A stretch of 59,672 nt of DNA from Actinoallomurus sp. (GTDB lineage Bacteria; Actinomycetota; Actinomycetes; Streptosporangiales; Streptosporangiaceae), in contig JAOPYG010000004.1 of the NCBI GenBank assembly GCA_025964685.1, positions 1-59,672 on the forward strand. Reading direction: 5' to 3'. The stretch's first letter is position 1. Each line of letters opens with the position of its first letter. Below the pieces are notes generated by a model. It had not been told where the DNA came from and did not search any database. It saw only the letters and a program-made list of their open reading frames with translations. The position numbers and the translations under genes were made by a program. Below, one piece after another: positions 17,739 to 26,353 of the stretch.

Positions 17739-18902
17739 ATGCGCACCAAGGTCGCGATTTCCGGAGCCGGGCCCGCCGGCCTGCTGCTCTCCCAGCTGCT
17801 GCATCTACGCGGCATCGACTCGGTCGTCCTGGAGAGCCGGGACCGCGCGTACGTCGAGAAGCGGCAGCGGGCCGGGATGCTGGAGCAGGGCACGGTGGAG
17901 GTGCTGCGGCGCAGCGGCGTGGGCGCCCGCCTCGACCGTGAGGGCCTCACCCACCACGGCCTGGAGCTGCGGTTCGGCGGCGTCGCGCACCGCATCGCGC
18001 TGACCGAGCTGACCGCCGGGCACACGGTCACGATCTACGCGCAGACCGAGATCGTGAAGGACCTGATCGACGCGCGGCTGGAGGCCGGCGGCGACATCCG
18101 CTTCGGCGCCGAGGTGCTGAGCGTCGACCCGGGTGCGCCGTCGCTGACGTACCGGCAGGACGGCCAGACCCACACCCTCGACTGCGACTTCGTCGCGGGG
18201 TGCGACGGATTCCACGGGGTCAGCCGGACGGCCGTGCCGGGACTGCGGACGTACGAGCGCGAGTACCCGTTCGGCTGGCTGGGCGTGCTGGCCGAGGTAC
18301 CCCCGTCCACCGAAGAGCTGATCTACGCCTACAGCGAGCGCGGCTTCGCCCTGCACAGCCTGCGCTCGCCGCGGGTCAGCCGCCTGTACCTCCAGGTCGA
18401 CCCCGACGAGGACATCGACGACTGGCCCGACGACCGGATCTGGTCCGAGCTGCGGGCGCGCTTCGCGACGCATGACGGCTGGCAGCTGCGCGACGGGCCG
18501 ATCCTGGAGAAGGCCATCACCCCGATGCGCAGCTTCGTGGCCGAGCCGATGCGTCACGACCGGCTGTTCCTCGCCGGGGACGCCGCGCACATCGTGCCGC
18601 CGACCGGCGCCAAGGGCCTCAACCTCGCGATCTCCGACGTCACCGTGCTCGCCGACGCGCTGGACGCCTGGTACGACTCCGGCTCCGAAGAGCTGATCGA
18701 CGCCTACTCCGCCACCTGCCTCAAACGGGTCTGGCGGGCGCAGCACTTCGCGTCCTGGATGACCACGCTGTTGCACCGGGACCCCACGCAGGACTCCTTC
18801 GGGCATCGTCAGCAGCTGGCCCACCTGGAGTACCTGGCCGCCTCGACGGCCGCCGCGACCACCCTGGCGGAGAACTACGTGGGCGTCGCACCCACGCTCT
18901 GA
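17739..18902 (+). CDS. pobA: 4-hydroxybenzoate 3-monooxygenase
   Basis: This 387-residue class A flavoprotein hydroxylase has an N-terminal FAD motif GAGPAG (residues 9-14) and the GD motif with FAD-contacting residues LFLAGDAAHIVPPTGAKG near residues 280-297. The conserved RQRAGMLEQGTVEVL segment near residue 45 is typical of PobA. It uses NADPH and O2 to make protocatechuate from 4-hydroxybenzoate, feeding PcaHG. ATG 17739 has a GAAGGTGGG site. The longer frame back to 17670 has none and lies inside the IclR gene. Confidence 0.95.
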   Translation: MRTKVAISGAGPAGLLLSQLLHLRGIDSVVLESRDRAYVEKRQRAGMLEQGTVEVLRRSGVGARLDREGLTHHGLELRFGGVAHRIALTELTAGHTVTIYAQTEIVKDLIDARLEAGGDIRFGAEVLSVDPGAPSLTYRQDGQTHTLDCDFVAGCDGFHGVSRTAVPGLRTYEREYPFGWLGVLAEVPPSTEELIYAYSERGFALHSLRSPRVSRLYLQVDPDEDIDDWPDDRIWSELRARFATHDGWQLRDGPILEKAITPMRSFVAEPMRHDRLFLAGDAAHIVPPTGAKGLNLAISDVTVLADALDAWYDSGSEELIDAYSATCLKRVWRAQHFASWMTTLLHRDPTQDSFGHRQQLAHLEYLAASTAAATTLAENYVGVAPTL

Positions 18903-18969
18903 GACGCCGCCGCCCGCGCGCTGAGAAACCGCGTTGTGCGGCGCACGGCGCCGACCTACCGTCGGATCC

Positions 18970-19605
18970 GTGATCTCACTCTCCCAGGCCCTGGCATTCG
19001 GGCTCGCCTCACTGGTCATCATCGTGATCCCGGGCCCGAGCGTGCTGTTCGTCGTGGGCCGGGCGCTGGCGTACGGCCGCCGGACCGCGCTCGTCTCCGT
19101 CGTGGGCAACGAGCTCGGCGCACTGGTCGTGGTCTGCGCCGTCGCGTTCGGCGTCGGCGCGGTGGTCGAGCGCTCGGTGGTGGTCTTCACGGCCATCAAG
19201 CTGTGCGGCGCGGCATACCTGATCTTCCTGGGCGTCCGCGCGCTGATGCGGGGCCGCGCTCACGCCGGCCAGGCCGATGTCCCGGCCGAGCGCGGCGGCT
19301 GGCGCGCGGGGTTCGACGGATTCCTGGTCGGCGTCGCCAACCCCAAGACGGTGGTGTTCTTCGCCGCCGTCCTGCCGCAGTTCGTCGACCGTCACCGCGG
19401 TGGTGTGCCCGCGCAGATGCTCGTGCTCGGGCTGATCTTCGTCCTGATCGCGCTGGTCTGCGATTCGACCTGGAGCCTCGTCGCCAGCGGGGCGCGCGCC
19501 TGGTTCGGGCGCTCGCCGCGGCGGCTGCGGCTGGTCGGGGGAACGGGCGGCCTCGCCATGATCGGCCTGGGCATCGGCGTCGCCGTCACGGGCCGCCGGG
19601 ACTGA
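18970..19605 (+). CDS. LysE/RhtB-family exporter
   Basis: This 211-residue integral membrane protein has about six hydrophobic helices. The N-terminal IPGPSVLFVVGRAL motif and the GVANPKTVVFFAAVLPQFVD motif define the LysE superfamily, which exports amino acids and related small metabolites. The start is GTG 18970. Its position 67 bp after pobA allows readthrough, but the product's substrate and a link to aromatic catabolism are unknown. Confidence 0.9.
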   Translation: MISLSQALAFGLASLVIIVIPGPSVLFVVGRALAYGRRTALVSVVGNELGALVVVCAVAFGVGAVVERSVVVFTAIKLCGAAYLIFLGVRALMRGRAHAGQADVPAERGGWRAGFDGFLVGVANPKTVVFFAAVLPQFVDRHRGGVPAQMLVLGLIFVLIALVCDSTWSLVASGARAWFGRSPRRLRLVGGTGGLAMIGLGIGVAVTGRRD

Positions 19606-19614
19606 CCGGCGGCG

Positions 19615-20463
19615 TCAGCCGAAGATGCCGTCAGGTGGTCGCGGTGACGGCCGGGCGGTCGCGTCGGTGACCGGCGCCGCCCCGGACGCGAACCTCGTCA
19701 GCTCTTCACCGTGCACCACCCGCCCGGGGAAGGGGTCACCCGCGGCCTTGCGGGTCAGCTCCGCCACCGGCGGTGCCGTATGCCCGGCGACCAGGACGAG
19801 GTTGCCGAACCTTCGTCCCCGCAGAACGGCCGGGTCGGCGAGGAGGCAGGCCTCGGGCAGCACGGTGAGCAGGGTCGCGACCTGCGCGCGGGCGAACGAC
19901 AGCGGGGCGCCGTCGGCCAGGTTCACCGCGAAGAACCCGCCGGCGCGCAGCGTGCGCGCGATGTCGGTGAAGAACTCCGCCGACGTCAGGTGCGCGGGGG
20001 AGCGGCCTCCGGCGTAGACGTCGCCGACGACCAGGTCGAAGGAGTCCTCGGGCGCCCGCGCGAGGACCTCACGCGCGTCACCGGTGCGGATCCGGATCCG
20101 TGCGCCGCGTTCCAGCGGGAGCCGGCGGCGTACGAGGTCGACGAGCGCGGCGTCGATCTCCACCACCTGCTGCGCGGACCGCGGCCGGGTGGCCGCGACA
20201 TAGCGCGCGAGCGTCAGAGCCCCGCCGCCGAGATGCAGCACCCGCAGCGGCCGTCCCGGCGGTGCCGCCAGGTCGACGACGTGGCCGAGCCGGCGGACGT
20301 ACTCGAAGTCCAGGTACGCCGGGTCGTCGAGGTCGACGTGGGACTGCGGCGTGCCGTTCACGATGAGCGTCCACGAGCGTGCGCGATCGGGATCCGGCAC
20401 GAGCTCGGCGACGCCCGAGTCGATCTCCTCCTCGATGCGGAGGTGGCGTTGTCGGTGGGCCAT
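19615..20463 (-). CDS. Spermidine-synthase-like methyltransferase-fold protein
   Basis: This protein of about 282 residues has the spermidine synthase Rossmann core: VLHLGGGALTLARYV, an acidic strand end VVEIDAALV, GDAREVL, and the FDLVVGDVYAG motif. The aminopropyl-acceptor residues are not obvious. Many actinobacterial relatives of this length do not make polyamines and are of unknown function. ATG 20463 was chosen over a GTG six codons upstream (20481); neither has a strong ribosome-binding site. It converges on the LysE gene with a 9-bp gap. Confidence 0.82.
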   Translation of the reverse strand: MAHRQRHLRIEEEIDSGVAELVPDPDRARSWTLIVNGTPQSHVDLDDPAYLDFEYVRRLGHVVDLAAPPGRPLRVLHLGGGALTLARYVAATRPRSAQQVVEIDAALVDLVRRRLPLERGARIRIRTGDAREVLARAPEDSFDLVVGDVYAGGRSPAHLTSAEFFTDIARTLRAGGFFAVNLADGAPLSFARAQVATLLTVLPEACLLADPAVLRGRRFGNLVLVAGHTAPPVAELTRKAAGDPFPGRVVHGEELTRFASGAAPVTDATARPSPRPPDGIFG

Positions 20464-20547
20464 CGGTCCAGTATCGAGCACTGATGGCCTGGTGAGGGAG
20501 TTGTCACACTCCGGAACGGATTGAGTGCAGTGACGGCAGGCGTATAG

Positions 20548-20561
20548 TTAGTTAGCACTAA
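20548..20561. promoter_or_regulatory. Palindrome TTAGT-N4-ACTAA before MFS operon
   Basis: A perfect AT-rich dyad lies 38 bp before the MFS start in an otherwise GC-rich context. MarR proteins typically bind such sites, and a marR gene is the second gene of this operon. The link is inference. TATAGT just before it may be a -10 element, which would place the dyad at the transcription start. Confidence 0.55.
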
Positions 20562-20599
20562 GCAACATTTGTACGAGCAGAGCAGGAGTCCCGCCCCCC

Positions 20600-22948
20600 A
20601 TGACGACGCCCGCCCAGACGCACAGACGAGCGGAGGCGCGGCCACTCGGGTCGCACTACAAGTGGATCGCTCTGTCGAACACCACGCTCGGCGTCCTGAT
20701 GGTGACGATCAACCAGTCGATCGTCCTGATCGCCCTGCCGAACATTTTTGACGGAATCGGGCTCAATCCCCTCGATTCCGGTAACACGAGTTACCTGCTG
20801 TGGATGATGATGGGCTTCATGGTCGTCACCGCCGTCCTGGTGGTGGCGTTCGGCAAGCTCGGCGACATGTACGGCAGGGTCCGCATGTACAACCTAGGCT
20901 TCGCGGTCTTCACCGTCTGTTCCATCCTGCTGTCGGTCAGCTGGATGCACGGTCCATCGGCGGCGCTGTGGCTGATCGGCTGGCGCATCGTCCAGGGCGT
21001 CGGCGGCGCCCTACTGTTCGCCAACTCGACCGCGATCATCACCGACGCCTTCCCCGCCACGCGGCGTGGCACGGCCCTGGGCATCAACGCGATCGCCGCG
21101 ATCGCCGGGTCGTTCATCGGCCTGATCCTCGGCGGCGTGCTGGGCCCGGTGAACTGGCACTACATCTTCCTCGTCTCCGTACCGGTCGGCGTCTTCGGCA
21201 CGTTCTGGGCGTACATCAAGCTGCACGACACGGGCGTCCGGCGTAAGGCCAAGATCGACTGGTGGGGCAACCTGACCTTCGCGGTGGGCCTCATCGCCGT
21301 GCTCGTCGGCATCACGTACGGCATCCAGCCCTACGGCGGTCACACGATGGGCTGGACCAACCCCTGGGTGCTGTCCGCGCTCATCGGCGGCGTCGCCATC
21401 CTGCTCATCTTCCTGCTCATCGAGAGCAAGATCAAAGATCCGCTCTTCAAGCTGTCGCTGTTCCGTGACCGCACCTTCGCCGCCGGTAACCTCGCCAGCC
21501 TGCTGACCGCGCTCGGGCGTGGTGGCCTGCAGTTCATGCTGATCATCTGGCTGCAGGGCATCTGGCTGCCGCAGCACGGCTACAGCTTCGAGGACACCCC
21601 GCTGTGGGCGGGCATCTACATGATCCCGCTGACCGTCGGTTTCCTGTTCTCGGCGCCGCTGTCCGGCATGCTGTCGGACAAGATCGGCGTGCGGTTCTTC
21701 ACCGTCGGCGGCACGCTCATCACCGCGGCGAGCTTCGCCCTGATGCTCGCCATCCCGGTGAACTTCACCTACTGGGTGTTCGCCATCCTGCTCGTCATCA
21801 ACGGCATCGGCTCCGGCATGTTCGCCTCGCCGAACCGTGCGGAGATCATGAATTCGGTCCCCGCCGACCAGCGCGGCGTCGGCGCCGGGATGAACGCGAC
21901 GTTCATGAACGCCTCGATGGTGCTGTCCATCGGCATCTTCTTCAGCCTGATGGTGGTGGGGCTGTCGCACAGCCTGCCGTCGACGATGCACGACGGCCTG
22001 GTCGCGCAGGGTGTCTCGGACCAGGCGGCGCTGACCGTCTCCCACCTGCCGCCGATCGCGGTGCTGTTCGCCGCCTTCCTGGGCTACAACCCCATGCAGC
22101 AGCTGCTCGGCTCGCAGCTGGACAAGCTCCCGGCCGACCATGCCTCCTACCTGACCGGCCGGAGTTTCTTCCCGCACCTGATCACCGAGCCGTTCCACCA
22201 GGGGCTGACGATCGCGTTCGTGTTCGCCATCGTGGCGTGCGTGGTGGCCGCGATCGCCTCGATGCTCACCAAGCGGCAGAAGTCCGCCCAGCACGAGTCG
22301 GTCGGCTCGGAGCTGGCGGGCGTCAGCGGTGAGGCCGGCGGCGGGATGAGCGAGCTGACCCAGCCGGTGATGTCCCCGAACGGCTCGGGTCCCTCGCCGA
22401 CCGAGGCATTCGTGCACGAGGGCACCGGAAGCCCCGGATCGCACGGGGTGGAGGGCTTCGTCCACGACGGCGCCGGAAACCCCGTCGCCTTCGCGGCGAT
22501 CACCATCGCCGGTCCCGACGGGCGTCAGCTCGGGCGCACCAACACCGGCCAGGACGGCCGGTACAGCTTCCAGGCCCCTCCCGGCGACTATCTGGTCATC
22601 ACGACCGCCCCCGGGTGGGCGCCGCAGGCGGCCACGGTGCTGGTCGGCGCGTCCGGCGCGGTGCAGGACTTCGCCCTCGCCGGCGACAACTCCGGCCCGA
22701 CCGGTGAGATGCGCGGAATTGTCCGCTCGCCGGAGGGCAGCCCGCTCGGCGGTATCACGACGACGGTCACCGACGAGATCGGGGAAGTCATCGCCACCAC
22801 GACCAGCGGGTACGACGGGTCGTACCACATCACCGGGCTGGCGGACGGGCACTACACCGTCGTCGCGGCCGGGCATCGGCCGGCCACGGTCGCCGTCCGC
22901 ATCGGGTCCGGTCAGGCCGCCACCGTGCGCGTGGCGCTGGGCGAATGA
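20600..22948 (+). CDS. DHA2-type MFS transporter with two C-terminal carboxypeptidase-regulatory-like modules
   Basis: The first 560 or so residues form a 14-helix drug:H+ antiporter of the EmrB/QacA kind, with FGKLGDMYGRVRMYN (motif A) and the GSFIGLILGGVLGPVNW segment (motif C region). After a linker rich in Ser, Gly and Pro, two beta-sandwich repeats follow (about 617-695 and 700-782). Each has the pattern DGxYxF...PpGxYxxxxxAPG, like carboxypeptidase regulatory or transthyretin-like domains. Fusing such modules to an MFS pump is unusual, and the same module occurs alone or fused in two downstream genes. The ATGA overlap with marR implies coupled translation. The substrate is unknown. Confidence 0.9.
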   Translation: MTTPAQTHRRAEARPLGSHYKWIALSNTTLGVLMVTINQSIVLIALPNIFDGIGLNPLDSGNTSYLLWMMMGFMVVTAVLVVAFGKLGDMYGRVRMYNLGFAVFTVCSILLSVSWMHGPSAALWLIGWRIVQGVGGALLFANSTAIITDAFPATRRGTALGINAIAAIAGSFIGLILGGVLGPVNWHYIFLVSVPVGVFGTFWAYIKLHDTGVRRKAKIDWWGNLTFAVGLIAVLVGITYGIQPYGGHTMGWTNPWVLSALIGGVAILLIFLLIESKIKDPLFKLSLFRDRTFAAGNLASLLTALGRGGLQFMLIIWLQGIWLPQHGYSFEDTPLWAGIYMIPLTVGFLFSAPLSGMLSDKIGVRFFTVGGTLITAASFALMLAIPVNFTYWVFAILLVINGIGSGMFASPNRAEIMNSVPADQRGVGAGMNATFMNASMVLSIGIFFSLMVVGLSHSLPSTMHDGLVAQGVSDQAALTVSHLPPIAVLFAAFLGYNPMQQLLGSQLDKLPADHASYLTGRSFFPHLITEPFHQGLTIAFVFAIVACVVAAIASMLTKRQKSAQHESVGSELAGVSGEAGGGMSELTQPVMSPNGSGPSPTEAFVHEGTGSPGSHGVEGFVHDGAGNPVAFAAITIAGPDGRQLGRTNTGQDGRYSFQAPPGDYLVITTAPGWAPQAATVLVGASGAVQDFALAGDNSGPTGEMRGIVRSPEGSPLGGITTTVTDEIGEVIATTTSGYDGSYHITGLADGHYTVVAAGHRPATVAVRIGSGQAATVRVALGE

Positions 22949-23379
22949 ACGCCGGTCCGGGGCCGGCGGCGACGGCCGGGCGGCTCAGGCTCGCCATGGC
23001 CGAACTCACCCGCCGGCTCCGCAAGGACTGGCCGGGCGAGCTGACCCCGAGCCGGCTTACCGCACTGGCGACCATCGCGCGCGGCGAGCCGCTCGCGGTG
23101 GGGGAGCTGGCCAAGCGGATGGCGGTCAGCACTCCCACCGTGTCGCACATCGTCGACGCGCTGGACAAGCAGGGGCTCATCGCCCGGCAGCCCGACCCGC
23201 ACGACCGGCGCGTCTGCCGCCTCACCACGAGCGAGGCCGGTGTCGAGCTGCTGGAGGAGCTCGGCAGGCGCACCACCGGCATCCTCACGGACAGGATCGA
23301 TCGGCTGCCGCCGGCCCAGCAGACCGCCCTCGAAGCGGCACTGCCCGCTCTCGAGGCCCTCGCGGCAGCCCCGGAATAA
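22945..23379 (+). CDS. MarR-family regulator
   Basis: This is a 144-residue winged-helix repressor. The recognition region (VGELAKRMAVSTPTVSHIVD) and the wing with DPHDRRVCRL are standard for MarR. Its start overlaps the stop of the MFS pump, so pump and regulator are made together. It probably represses the operon through the dyad at 20548. Ligand unknown. Confidence 0.93.
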   Translation: MNAGPGPAATAGRLRLAMAELTRRLRKDWPGELTPSRLTALATIARGEPLAVGELAKRMAVSTPTVSHIVDALDKQGLIARQPDPHDRRVCRLTTSEAGVELLEELGRRTTGILTDRIDRLPPAQQTALEAALPALEALAAAPE

Positions 23380-23403
23380 GCCACAAACGGAGGAAGAGTA
23401 TCC

Positions 23404-24180
23404 ATGGTTGAGAACACGGCGCTCCGGGAGACGCTCACCGTCTTCGGCACCGTCCGGCGCACTGAGGGCCCGCCGGTATCGGGGGCGGTGGTCACCCTGG
23501 CCGACATGGCCGGTCGCAAGATCGGCTCGACGTACACCGGCCCGGACGGCGAATACCGTCTCGACGTCGCCAACGGCGGCACCTACCTGATCATCGCGTC
23601 GGCGCAGGGCCACGAGCCGATCGCCTCGCTCGTGGCGGTGGGCGATGAGACCGTACGGCACGACATGACCGTCGCCGGGGTCGGCGGGATGACCGGCACC
23701 GTCCGGCTGTCCGGCACCGGCACCCCCGTGCCCGACGCCACGATCACCGTCACCGACGTCCAGGGCGAGGTCGTCGGCAGTGCGCGCACCGGCCCGGAGG
23801 GCGGCTTCTCCTTCATCAGCCTGCCCGAGGGCATGTACACGCTGGTGGTCTCCGCCCCCTCCCACCAGCCGGCCGCCGCGGCGGTGACCATCCGCCAGGG
23901 CGCCCAGGCGCGGCAGGACCTGGTCCTGGCCGCACGCGGCTCTCTGCGCGGTGAGGTCTGGACGCACGATCGGCCCTACGAGAACGCACGGGTCACCCTG
24001 ATGAACGAAGCAGGAAAGATCGTCGCGACTACGATGAGCGACGCCGGTGGTTCGTTCGCGTTCGAGGACCTCGGGCTCGGAAACTACACGCTCGTCGCCG
24101 CCGGCCACGGACCGGCCGCTGTATCCGTCGAGGTCAAGGACGGCCGCGCCGCCGACGCCGACATCACCCTGACCTCCTGA
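23404..24180 (+). CDS. Protein of three carboxypeptidase-regulatory-like beta-sandwich repeats
   Basis: This 258-residue protein consists almost entirely of three tandem modules (about residues 8-85, 90-170 and 175-258). Each has a core of the form V(T)DxxGxxVgxxxTgpdGxfxFxxLpxGxYTLVvsAxxHxP. No signal peptide or enzymatic motif is visible. The modules are the same type as the tail of the MFS pump and the head of the YceI protein in this operon. The likely role is binding or scaffolding, perhaps with the pump tail in the cytoplasm. GGAGGAAGAG precedes the start. Function not known. Confidence 0.8.
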   Translation: MVENTALRETLTVFGTVRRTEGPPVSGAVVTLADMAGRKIGSTYTGPDGEYRLDVANGGTYLIIASAQGHEPIASLVAVGDETVRHDMTVAGVGGMTGTVRLSGTGTPVPDATITVTDVQGEVVGSARTGPEGGFSFISLPEGMYTLVVSAPSHQPAAAAVTIRQGAQARQDLVLAARGSLRGEVWTHDRPYENARVTLMNEAGKIVATTMSDAGGSFAFEDLGLGNYTLVAAGHGPAAVSVEVKDGRAADADITLTS

Positions 24181-24193
24181 AAGGGGCCCTTTC

Positions 24194-24994
24194 GTGAATC
24201 CCACAGTGACGGTCCGGGTGATCGCGCCCGGCGGCTGGCCGGTCGAGCACGCGGTCCTGACCCTCACCGACATCGGCGGCCAGCAGATCGGCCGTACGAC
24301 GGTCGACTCGGCCGGTCGTGCCGCCATCCCCGAGGTGGCCCCAGGCAGCTACACCCTCATCGTCGCCGCCCCCGGTCACCAGCCGGTCGCCCGCAGCGCC
24401 GTCGTCGGCGCCGCGGGCCTCGACCTGGGCGAGATCGAGCTCACCTCCACCGGCGAGCTGGAGTTGCCCCAGCCGGGTGTCTGGGACGTCGACCCGGTGC
24501 ACTCCTCGGTCCGCATCCGGGCCCGTCACCTCGGCCTGTCGAGCGTGCACGGCCGGATCGCGGACTTCAGCGGCTCCGTCGTGGTCACCGACCCGGTGGA
24601 GAACTCCGTCGTCGAGGTCACCCTGCAGGCCGGCAGCGTGGACAGCGGCAACAGCGACCGCGACGCCCACCTGCGCAGCCAGGACTTCCTGCACACCGAT
24701 GCGTTCCCGGAGATGACCTTCCGGAGCAAGGGCCTGCGGCCGGTCGCGGGCGACCGCTGGGCGATGGACAGCGAGCTCACGATCCGTGGGGTGACCCGCC
24801 AGATCGTGCTCGAGCTGACCTTCCTCGGCGTCGGACCGGATCCGTGGGGCGGCGTACGCGCGGCCTTCCACGCGGTCACCGAGCTGCGGCGCGAGGACTT
24901 CGCCATCGACTGGAACCAGGCGGTGCGAGTCGGCATCGGCGTGGTCGGCGGCATCCTCCAGGTCGAACTGGACATCGAGATCGTACGGCGCTGA
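24194..24994 (+). CDS. YceI-family lipid-binding protein with N-terminal beta-sandwich module
   Basis: Residues 1-85 are one more copy of the carboxypeptidase-regulatory-like module (LTLTDIGGQQIGRTTV, then PGSYTLIVAAPGHQP). Residues about 92-266 are a YceI lipocalin-like domain (WDVDPVHSSVRIRARHLGLS, FPEMTFRSKG, LTIRGVTR), which binds isoprenoid-like lipids in characterised members. There is no signal peptide. The GTG start follows AAAGGGG with 14 bp between genes, so it belongs to the MFS operon. A pump plus a soluble lipid binder suggests handling of a hydrophobic compound, which is inference. Confidence 0.88.
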   Translation: MNPTVTVRVIAPGGWPVEHAVLTLTDIGGQQIGRTTVDSAGRAAIPEVAPGSYTLIVAAPGHQPVARSAVVGAAGLDLGEIELTSTGELELPQPGVWDVDPVHSSVRIRARHLGLSSVHGRIADFSGSVVVTDPVENSVVEVTLQAGSVDSGNSDRDAHLRSQDFLHTDAFPEMTFRSKGLRPVAGDRWAMDSELTIRGVTRQIVLELTFLGVGPDPWGGVRAAFHAVTELRREDFAIDWNQAVRVGIGVVGGILQVELDIEIVRR

Positions 24995-25000
24995 CCCCTT

Positions 25001-25019
25001 GTACTACCGACCGTAGTAC
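25001..25019. promoter_or_regulatory. Palindrome GTACTAC-N5-GTAGTAC
   Basis: A perfect 7-bp inverted repeat with 5-bp spacer starts six bases after the YceI stop and lies 45 bp before the next gene. Its moderate GC content argues for an operator rather than a terminator. The regulator is unknown. The core resembles BlaI-type TACTAC/GTAGTA half-sites, and BlaI-like genes lie about 5 kb downstream. Confidence 0.5.
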
Positions 25020-25063
25020 TGTCTCGTGCGGTAACGGTCGAGGCCCGAGGGGAAGGCTGACGC

Positions 25064-25418
25064 GTGGTCGACACGCTGGCGGTGTCACTGATCATCGGCA
25101 TGCTGGCGCTCGCCGGCCTGGCCCTGGTGATCACCGCCCTGGACCGCCAGGTCGGCAGGCTGCTGCTGGCCGCGCTCGCCGCCGGTGAGCTCGGGCTGCT
25201 CGTGCAGGTCGTGTGGGCGGTCGTACGCCTCGTGGGCGGCGGCCGCCCGGTCGGCGGCATGGCCGTCTTCATCGGCTACCTCGCCGGGTCGCTCGTCATC
25301 CTTCCGATCGCCGCCGCCTGGGGCCTGGGGGAGCGCACCCGCTGGGGCCCGGGGGTCGTGGCGGCCGGTTTCCTGGTCATGGCGGTGCTCATCGTCCGGA
25401 TGCAGCAGGTGTGGCATG
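25064..25418 (+). CDS. Small integral membrane protein whose frame has no stop of its own
   Basis: About 118 codons encode four hydrophobic helices (SLIIGMLALAGLALVITAL, LLLAALAAGELGLLVQVVW, and two more) ending near QQVWHGG. Actinobacteria often carry such a protein next to the following membrane gene. Here the reading frame does not close. It runs on past the start of the next gene, through that gene out of frame, and finally into the GNAT frame at 25850. The end given is where recognisable membrane sequence stops. Either the stop codon was lost or a long fusion is made. Confidence 0.55.
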
Positions 25419-25853
25419 GCGGAACAGGCGCCGGAGACCTCCCGCGAGACCCACGGGCGGCGCAGCGGCCCCGGCCGGGTGCTCATCGCCGTCTACGGCG
25501 TGTTCGCGCTCGCCGCCGGTGCGCGCGCCGGCGTGCAGATCGCCACCCGGTTCCACGAGGCGCCGGTGGCCTACCTGCTGTCGGCGTTCGCGGCGGCCGT
25601 CTACATCGTGGCGACGGTGACGCTCGCGCGGTCCGGACGCACCTCTCACCGCATCGCCGTCACCTCCTGCACGATCGAGCTGCTCGGCGTGCTCGCCGTC
25701 GGCACGTACAGCCTCACCGACCGCGCGGCCTTCCCCGACGCCACGGTGTGGTCCTCCTACGGCAGCGGGTACGGCTTCGTCCCGCTCGTCCTGCCGGTCC
25801 TCGGCCTGCTCTGGCTGCGGCGCAACCGGCCCACGGCCGCGGACTGGCTGTGA
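25416..25853 (+). CDS. Conserved four-helix membrane protein of unknown function
   Basis: This 145-residue protein has a short polar N-terminus, then four hydrophobic segments (RVLIAVYGVFALAAGARAGVQ, PVAYLLSAFAAAVYIVATVTL and two more). The conserved-looking motifs AGVQIATRFHEAP and YGSGYGFVPLVLPVLGL are seen in paired small membrane proteins of actinomycetes. It starts inside the preceding frame at ATG 25416. Its stop overlaps the GTG of the acetyltransferase (GTGA). Function unknown. Confidence 0.7.
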   Translation: MAEQAPETSRETHGRRSGPGRVLIAVYGVFALAAGARAGVQIATRFHEAPVAYLLSAFAAAVYIVATVTLARSGRTSHRIAVTSCTIELLGVLAVGTYSLTDRAAFPDATVWSSYGSGYGFVPLVLPVLGLLWLRRNRPTAADWL

Positions 25854-26353
25854 GCGCGGCCGTGATCCGCCGGGCTGAGACCGCGGACGCGCCCGCACTG
25901 GCGGTGCTCCGCTGGCGATTCAAGGTGGAGGAAGAGGAGGAGTGCGTCGGGATCCCTCAGGCTGAGAGGGAGTTCAGCGCCGAATTCGCCCGTTGGCTGC
26001 GCAGCGGGATGGCCGGGCCGTGGCGGGTCTGGCTCGCGGAAGCGGATGGCGATGCTTGTGGGCACGTGTTCCTGTGCCTCGTGGAGAAAGTCCCCAGTCC
26101 CCACCCACACGCCAAGGTGCTGGGCTATGTGACGAACTTCTACGTGACCCCGGAGCAGCGTGACCACGGCCTCGGCAGAGCCCTTCTCGACGAGGTGACC
26201 CGCTATGCGCGCGACCATCGCCTCGACACCCTGGTCGTGTGGCCGTCCGAGCGGAGAGCGTCGCTGTACCGGCGCTGCGGCTTCGACGGACCCGGGCGAA
26301 CTCCTCGAACTGCCCGTGGCACCCGGCTGAGAAGGCTCCCCGCCATGCCCTAG
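25850..26353 (+). CDS. GNAT-family N-acetyltransferase
   Basis: This 167-residue protein has GNAT motif A: YVTNFYVTPEQRDHGLGRAL with the acetyl-CoA pyrophosphate loop (Q/R-x-x-G-x-G/A as QRDHGLGRA), and a motif B end LYRRCGF. It acetylates an unknown amine substrate in the cytoplasm. The GTG overlaps the stop of the preceding membrane protein by four bases. The same frame is open upstream to 25064, but the upstream part is other genes. Confidence 0.85.
   Translation: MSAAVIRRAETADAPALAVLRWRFKVEEEEECVGIPQAEREFSAEFARWLRSGMAGPWRVWLAEADGDACGHVFLCLVEKVPSPHPHAKVLGYVTNFYVTPEQRDHGLGRALLDEVTRYARDHRLDTLVVWPSERRASLYRRCGFDGPGRTPRTARGTRLRRLPAMP

Noticed and set aside
21011-22876. 621-codon minus-strand frame
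   Set aside because: Antisense to the MFS pump gene; low-complexity Arg/Gly/Asp-rich product.
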